Assembly: GCF_026314295.1 (NCBI RefSeq) | Contig: NZ_CP111108.1 | Span: forward strand, 1,798,001 to 1,862,000 | Reading direction: 5' to 3' | Length of the DNA stretch: 64,000 nucleotides | Origin: Caproicibacterium sp. BJN0003 | Lineage (GTDB): Bacteria; Bacillota; Clostridia; Oscillospirales; Acutalibacteraceae | In this document: one piece after another, positions 60,256 through 64,000 of the stretch | Layout of the letters: every line of letters begins with the position of its first letter | Position numbering within the stretch: the stretch's first letter is position 1 | The notes under the pieces: generated by a model | The model's input: the letters and a program-made list of their open reading frames with translations, nothing else | Told to the model about the DNA's origin: nothing | The model's database searches: none | Made by a program: the position numbers and the translations under genes

Positions 60256-61011
60256 TCATTCGTCCTCACGCTCCGTTTCACCGTCGGAAGTTTCCGGCTC
60301 ATCTTTTTGCGCTGTTTCTTCGTCAGGAACTTCCGGTTCGTCGTCCGGCTCAGATTCGTCGTCCCCGCCATCGGTGTAATCGTAATCGTCCGGGTCGGGC
60401 CTGTTTTTGTCCTTTTTATCCGGCTTGCGGAATTTGAAGAACCAGACCGCCGCGCCGACGAGAACGGCTGCAAGCACGGCGACTGCCGCGATTCCGGCGC
60501 TGTTATTCTGCTTTTCCGGCCGGGAAACGGATGAAACCGTGGGCGTCGATGCGGTTGGTGCGGAGGATGTCTCCGGGGCGGAATCGGCCTTGGACGAGGA
60601 AGAACCGGAAACGTCCTCGTTATCGCTTTTTGCCAGCGCCAGCAGGTCCTTGTCCGTCACGGCGTCGAGGAAGTAGACGTTTTCAGCATTTTTCTGCCGG
60701 TCGATAATCAGGTAAAAAACGTGCTTGCTCGGCGTGGTAATCGTGAAAAACTCCTTGCCGTCCTCGTTGGTTACGTTGTCGATCACCGTCCCGGTTCCGT
60801 CCGGCGTCAGCGGCTTGAGAGATGTTTCAGACGACGTTGACGTTCCGGATGATGCCGCCGACGAAGCGGTACTGCTCTGCGCGACGCTTGAACTGCTCAA
60901 GGTCGGAGAGGTTTTCCCTTCGCTGTAGGCGAGGGCATTGACGGAAAAAGCCGCCGTGCAGGACACGGCGGCCATCAGGCAGACGAATATGCGGATTTTA
61001 GATTTCTTCAT
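60256..61011 (-). CDS. DUF4366-type exported membrane protein
   Basis: 251 residues. It has a signal peptide (KSKIRIFVCLMAAVSCTAAFSVNALA), a Ser/Thr-rich linker, then the DUF4366 core (GTGTVIDNVTNEDGKEFFTITTPSKHVFYLIIDRQKNAENVYFLDAVTDKDLLALA). A second Ser-rich linker, one membrane helix (AGIAAVAVLAAVLVGAAVWFFKF) and a very acidic cytosolic tail follow. It is a standard component of CTn5/Tn1549-like transfer regions, presumably on the cell surface near the channel. It overlaps the upstream gene by 14 bp. Confidence 0.85.
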   Translation of the reverse strand: MKKSKIRIFVCLMAAVSCTAAFSVNALAYSEGKTSPTLSSSSVAQSSTASSAASSGTSTSSETSLKPLTPDGTGTVIDNVTNEDGKEFFTITTPSKHVFYLIIDRQKNAENVYFLDAVTDKDLLALAKSDNEDVSGSSSSKADSAPETSSAPTASTPTVSSVSRPEKQNNSAGIAAVAVLAAVLVGAAVWFFKFRKPDKKDKNRPDPDDYDYTDGGDDESEPDDEPEVPDEETAQKDEPETSDGETEREDE

Positions 61012-61261
61012 GAGTGGTTCCCTCCTGTTTGTTCTGATCGGACACGGGGCGGTTTTCGCGGGACGCTTTCATGAGCGCGGAGAGTTCCTCCGCCGTCATG
61101 CCCATGCCCCGCACAAGGCCGACAATATCGAGATTTTCCAGCTCCCGGCGCTGCTTTTCCAGTTCCTTCTGCCGGTTTTGCAGCGCGGAGATTTTCGCCG
61201 CGTTCTTTTCATACTCGGTGTCGATTTTTTTGAATTTCGGGTTCACGGTTGATTCCTCCAA
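60998..61261 (-). CDS. DUF4315 protein of the conjugation module
   Basis: 87 residues, mostly a coiled coil (KFKKIDTEYEKNAAKISALQNRQKELEKQRRELENLDIVGLVRGMGMTAEELSALM). This is the DUF4315 pattern. It sits between the NlpC/P60 and DUF4366 genes, the usual order. Function unknown. Confidence 0.85.
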   Translation of the reverse strand: MEESTVNPKFKKIDTEYEKNAAKISALQNRQKELEKQRRELENLDIVGLVRGMGMTAEELSALMKASRENRPVSDQNKQEGTTHEEI

Positions 61262-61265
61262 TCTG

Positions 61266-62993
61266 TTATGGATTCGGTAAACGCCCGAACGTGTAAAAAT
61301 GGCTTTGCCAGTAGCTTATGTTGAGGTTCGAGTAGCCGATGGGGTCTCCGGCCGCGAGCATCATGCCGTTTCCGACGTAGATGCCCACATGGGACACGCC
61401 GTCGGTATCGTAGGTGTGTTCAAAGAAAACAAGGTCGCCGGGTCTTACGTCGGCGGCAGAAACCGGAGTGCAGATGTCGCAGAGGCCCTGGGCCCCCAAC
61501 CGTCCCACGTTCCATCCGCTGTGATTGATCACCCACGATACGTAACCGGAGCAGTCGAACGAGGTTTTCGGGCTGCTGCCGCCCCAAACATAAGGATAGC
61601 CGATGTATTTTTTCGCTTCCGTCATCATTGCTGCAAACCGCGCGTCCGTCATTTCCTCCGGGGGAATATCGTACTCCGTGGGCTTTTTGACGGTGGATGC
61701 GTTCGGATAGGCCGATGAAGGGAACAGGTCGGGCCGGTTGCCGAGGGTGGACATATACATCGAGTACACGCCGACCTGATCCTCGTTCATAATGGAAATG
61801 GGAAGATGGGACAAATCCTCGTTATGCAGTTTCACATTGCAGATGGTGTAGGTATAGGGAACTTGGTGGCTTTCGGTGTGGGTCGTGCCATCCGGGTCCG
61901 TCACCGTATCCGTTTCCGTGCGGGTTCGGGTTTCCGTCTCCACAGTCTGCGTCAGTTGGTATTCTTTTGAGAACAGGGTGGAAAGCGTGTCCCGGACTTC
62001 ATCCAGCGTCCATTCGCCGCCGTGCCACGCCGTCAGGATGGAGATTAGCACATAGGGGTCGTGGCCGATTTTATCGAGGTCATAATGATATTCGTCATAG
62101 CCGGGGTGCCTCTGTTCGTAACGGTCGATTTCATTCTGAAGGTCCGTTTCCTTTTGAGCGTAAGCGGCCTCCGCGCCGAGCATGGCGTCATCCGTGGAAG
62201 GATAGGTGGACGCGGTAACGCCGGATAACCCGCCCTCCAGCAGAACCGAGCTGGAGGACAGGACGTTCAAAAACAGGACCAGCACCAGAAAAACGCTCGC
62301 AACAATCAGAAAACCGTTCCGGTGCCGTCCGACAAATGCCGCCGCCCGCTTGCTCTCCCGCGCCGCCGTCTTTGCCGCTTTAGAAGTGTTTTGGGCAGTT
62401 TTCCCGGCGGAACCCGTGAACTGCCCGGCCCGTTTCGCGGCGACATACTGTTTTTTGACGGCGCGCTTTTGCCGCCAGTGGGCCAAAGGATTGCCGGAGG
62501 GCTGCGGATTATCCCGCGCGGCCTTTTTCTGCAAATAACCGAGGTTGGCGCGGTCGAGCCGTTTTTCCGCTTTGGCCGATTTCCGGTAGGGTTTCAGTTT
62601 GTGGGAGCGATAGGCGCTGCGCGCCAGACGCCCGCCCATTTCGGTGGCTTCTCCGCTTTTGTGCGCGGCCTCCACGCCGACGTTTTCATCCTCGGACTGC
62701 CGGATTTCCCGGTGAAACTGCATCAAAACAGCGTTTTGGGGCGCGTCCCGGATGGCGTGAGTGAGTTTGGATGGTTTTTTCTTGTCTACTTCCTCAAAAT
62801 ACAAGCGCATCTTTGCTTTACCCGTGGGCTTATCAAAGGTGTGCTGCTTGCGAAGAACTTTCTTTTTCGGTATTTTCTCCTGCGTCTGATCCGCTGCCGT
62901 CGCCGCTTTCTTCGCCCTGCGGACAGATTCCTTTAATACGGGGTCAGTTTGTTCCTCATCCGTGAATTGCAGGCGGGGTGCACGTTTTTCCAT
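61266..62993 (-). CDS. Conjugation-associated NlpC/P60 peptidoglycan hydrolase (CD1108 type)
   Basis: 575 residues. A long basic cytosolic part (about 1-235) is followed by one membrane helix (GFLIVASVFLVLVLFLNVLSSS), an external middle domain and a C-terminal NlpC/P60 domain. The catalytic Cys is in TSFDCSGYVSW and the His in GVSHVGIYVGNG. It would open the cell wall locally for the transfer channel. The gene follows the VirB4-like gene by about 35 bp in the minus-strand operon. Confidence 0.9.
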   Translation of the reverse strand: MEKRAPRLQFTDEEQTDPVLKESVRRAKKAATAADQTQEKIPKKKVLRKQHTFDKPTGKAKMRLYFEEVDKKKPSKLTHAIRDAPQNAVLMQFHREIRQSEDENVGVEAAHKSGEATEMGGRLARSAYRSHKLKPYRKSAKAEKRLDRANLGYLQKKAARDNPQPSGNPLAHWRQKRAVKKQYVAAKRAGQFTGSAGKTAQNTSKAAKTAARESKRAAAFVGRHRNGFLIVASVFLVLVLFLNVLSSSSVLLEGGLSGVTASTYPSTDDAMLGAEAAYAQKETDLQNEIDRYEQRHPGYDEYHYDLDKIGHDPYVLISILTAWHGGEWTLDEVRDTLSTLFSKEYQLTQTVETETRTRTETDTVTDPDGTTHTESHQVPYTYTICNVKLHNEDLSHLPISIMNEDQVGVYSMYMSTLGNRPDLFPSSAYPNASTVKKPTEYDIPPEEMTDARFAAMMTEAKKYIGYPYVWGGSSPKTSFDCSGYVSWVINHSGWNVGRLGAQGLCDICTPVSAADVRPGDLVFFEHTYDTDGVSHVGIYVGNGMMLAAGDPIGYSNLNISYWQSHFYTFGRLPNP

Positions 62994-63028
62994 TCCGTAT
63001 CACCTCCGATCCCGTTGAATAGGAACGC

Positions 63029-64000
63029 TCATGTTGCCGCCACTTCCTGCGGCTTGGTGGTCATGATGCGGTACATCTCCGTGTCTTTCGGGAAATGATC
63101 AATAAACGGCAGAATGACGTTGCCATAAAATAGCAGCCCTTCGCCCTCGCCGGAATGGGTGACGTAGGAAAGCTGGTGTGGCGAAATGCCGAGCTGCTTG
63201 GCGAGAATCTGCCGGTCGCCGGACGCCTGATTGAGCATATAGATGTAATCCGAGTTTTCAAAGATGTTCTCGATCTCGTGGGAAGAGAGCAAATCCTTTA
63301 TGTTCTGCGTGATTCCGGTCGGAATACCGCCCCACTTGCGAAACCGCTTCCAGATTTCCACGGAATAGGCGGCAGTCTGTTCTTCTTTTAAGAGCAGATG
63401 GAACTCGTCGATATAGTAGCGCGTGGATTTTCCCACGGCCCGGTTGACGGTGACGCGGTTCCAGACCTGATCCTGTACGATGAGCATCCCGAGTTTTTTG
63501 AGCTGCTTGCCTAACTCCCGGATGTCGTAGCTGACGACGCGGTTTCTCACGTTCACGGTTGTGCGGTGGTTGAACACGTTGAGGGAGCCGGTAACGTAGA
63601 TTTCCAGCGCCGTGGCGATGTACTGCGCTTCCTTTTCGTCCTGCCGCCGCAGCTCGTTATACAAATCCTCCAGAATCGGCATGCTTTCCGGGCGAGGGTC
63701 ACTGAAGTAATCCCGGTAAACCAGCCTCACGCAGCGGTCGATGACCGTCTTTTCCACCGGCTGCAAGCCCTCCTTGCCGCCGACGATCAGCTCACAGAGC
63801 GACAAAATGAAGTCTGACTTGAGGGACAGAGGGTTTTCTTCCTCGGAATAGTTGAGGTTGATGTCCATCGGGTTGATATAATCGGTGGACGCGGGCGAAA
63901 TTTTGATGATCTGCCCTTGCAGGCGCTCAATCAGCGGGCCGTATTCGGCCTCCGGATCGCAGACGATGATGTCGTCGTTTGTGACGAGGAATACGTTGAC
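63029..64000 (-). CDS. VirB4-like conjugation ATPase, C-terminal part (cut by window edge)
   Basis: The frame is open from the right edge to the stop at 63029, 323 residues visible. It contains the region after Walker A: VCDPEAEYGPLIERLQGQIIKISPASTDYINPMDIN, the Walker B helix YYIDEFHLLL and the late motif WGGIPTGITQNIKDLLSSHEIENIFENSDYIYMLNQA. These are typical of VirB4/TraE ATPases that power type IV secretion in Tn1549-like elements. The Walker A lies outside the window. Confidence 0.92.
   Translation of the reverse strand, partial: VNVFLVTNDDIIVCDPEAEYGPLIERLQGQIIKISPASTDYINPMDINLNYSEEENPLSLKSDFILSLCELIVGGKEGLQPVEKTVIDRCVRLVYRDYFSDPRPESMPILEDLYNELRRQDEKEAQYIATALEIYVTGSLNVFNHRTTVNVRNRVVSYDIRELGKQLKKLGMLIVQDQVWNRVTVNRAVGKSTRYYIDEFHLLLKEEQTAAYSVEIWKRFRKWGGIPTGITQNIKDLLSSHEIENIFENSDYIYMLNQASGDRQILAKQLGISPHQLSYVTHSGEGEGLLFYGNVILPFIDHFPKDTEMYRIMTTKPQEVAAT

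Noticed and set aside
1-64000. CRISPR array, tRNA or rRNA gene
   Set aside because: No regularly spaced short repeats and no rRNA or tRNA-like sequence were recognised on either strand; the repeats seen are transposon ends, operators and one duplication.

Overview
The window looks like accessory DNA from a strictly anaerobic, low-to-mid GC Bacillota, most likely a member of the Clostridia. The basis is the gene families present: CTn5/Tn1549-type conjugation genes, Spo0A-like and CD1845-type proteins, a hybrid-cluster protein with rubredoxin, an Asr-type sulfite reductase and 2-hydroxyacyl-CoA dehydratase-type radical enzymes. Species cannot be named from the sequence. No rRNA, tRNA or CRISPR array was seen.

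Layout. (1) 1-2.1 kb: end of a type I restriction-modification locus (HsdM, cut by the window edge, and an unusual HsdS-like protein). (2) 2.3-5.3 kb: a minus-strand mobile-element tail (sigma-like factor, leader RNA region, TnpW-like protein, large serine recombinase). (3) 5.4-35 kb: a mosaic metabolic island holding an IS3-family element, an FNR-controlled metal ATPase/Ric locus, a mini-Hcp/diiron locus, a partly deleted sulfite reductase locus, a second IS3 element inside a TIGR04076-type gene, an IS110 remnant, a complete three-recombinase (RIT) transposon, an Hcp-rubredoxin operon, and an operon for a putative ATP-driven double-cubane (HgdB/HgdC-type) reductase with its own membrane ferredoxin. 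(4) 36.1-40.7 kb: a second sigma/leader/TnpW/serine-recombinase module, on the plus strand, homologous to and inverted relative to region 2, with two tandem recombinases. (5) 40.9-64 kb: the minus-strand conjugation module of a CTn5/Tn1549-like integrative element (relaxase, MobC, giant methylase-helicase, ArdC-like protein, topoisomerase III, NlpC/P60 hydrolase, VirB4), with a GGDEF cyclase and a TauE/DUF1232 pair as cargo. It runs off the right edge.

How the parts connect. The island carries four different CRP/FNR-family regulators. Next to them are four classes of inverted repeat, TTGAY-N4-RTCAA, GTTGC-N4-GCAAC, GTTGG-N4-CCAAC and GTAAC-N4-GTTAC. In eight of nine examined promoters the repeat is centred exactly 41.5 bp upstream of the start inferred from a -10 hexamer (40.5 in the ninth). 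This is the class II activator position. The targets are redox and nitrosative-stress genes (Ric, Hcp, mini-Hcp, diiron MBL protein, rubredoxin, sulfite reductase, dehydratase-type reductase). The island therefore reads as a redox/small-nitrogen or sulfur-compound response region assembled by mobile elements. The operon at 30.3-34.8 kb is the best candidate for an undescribed system.
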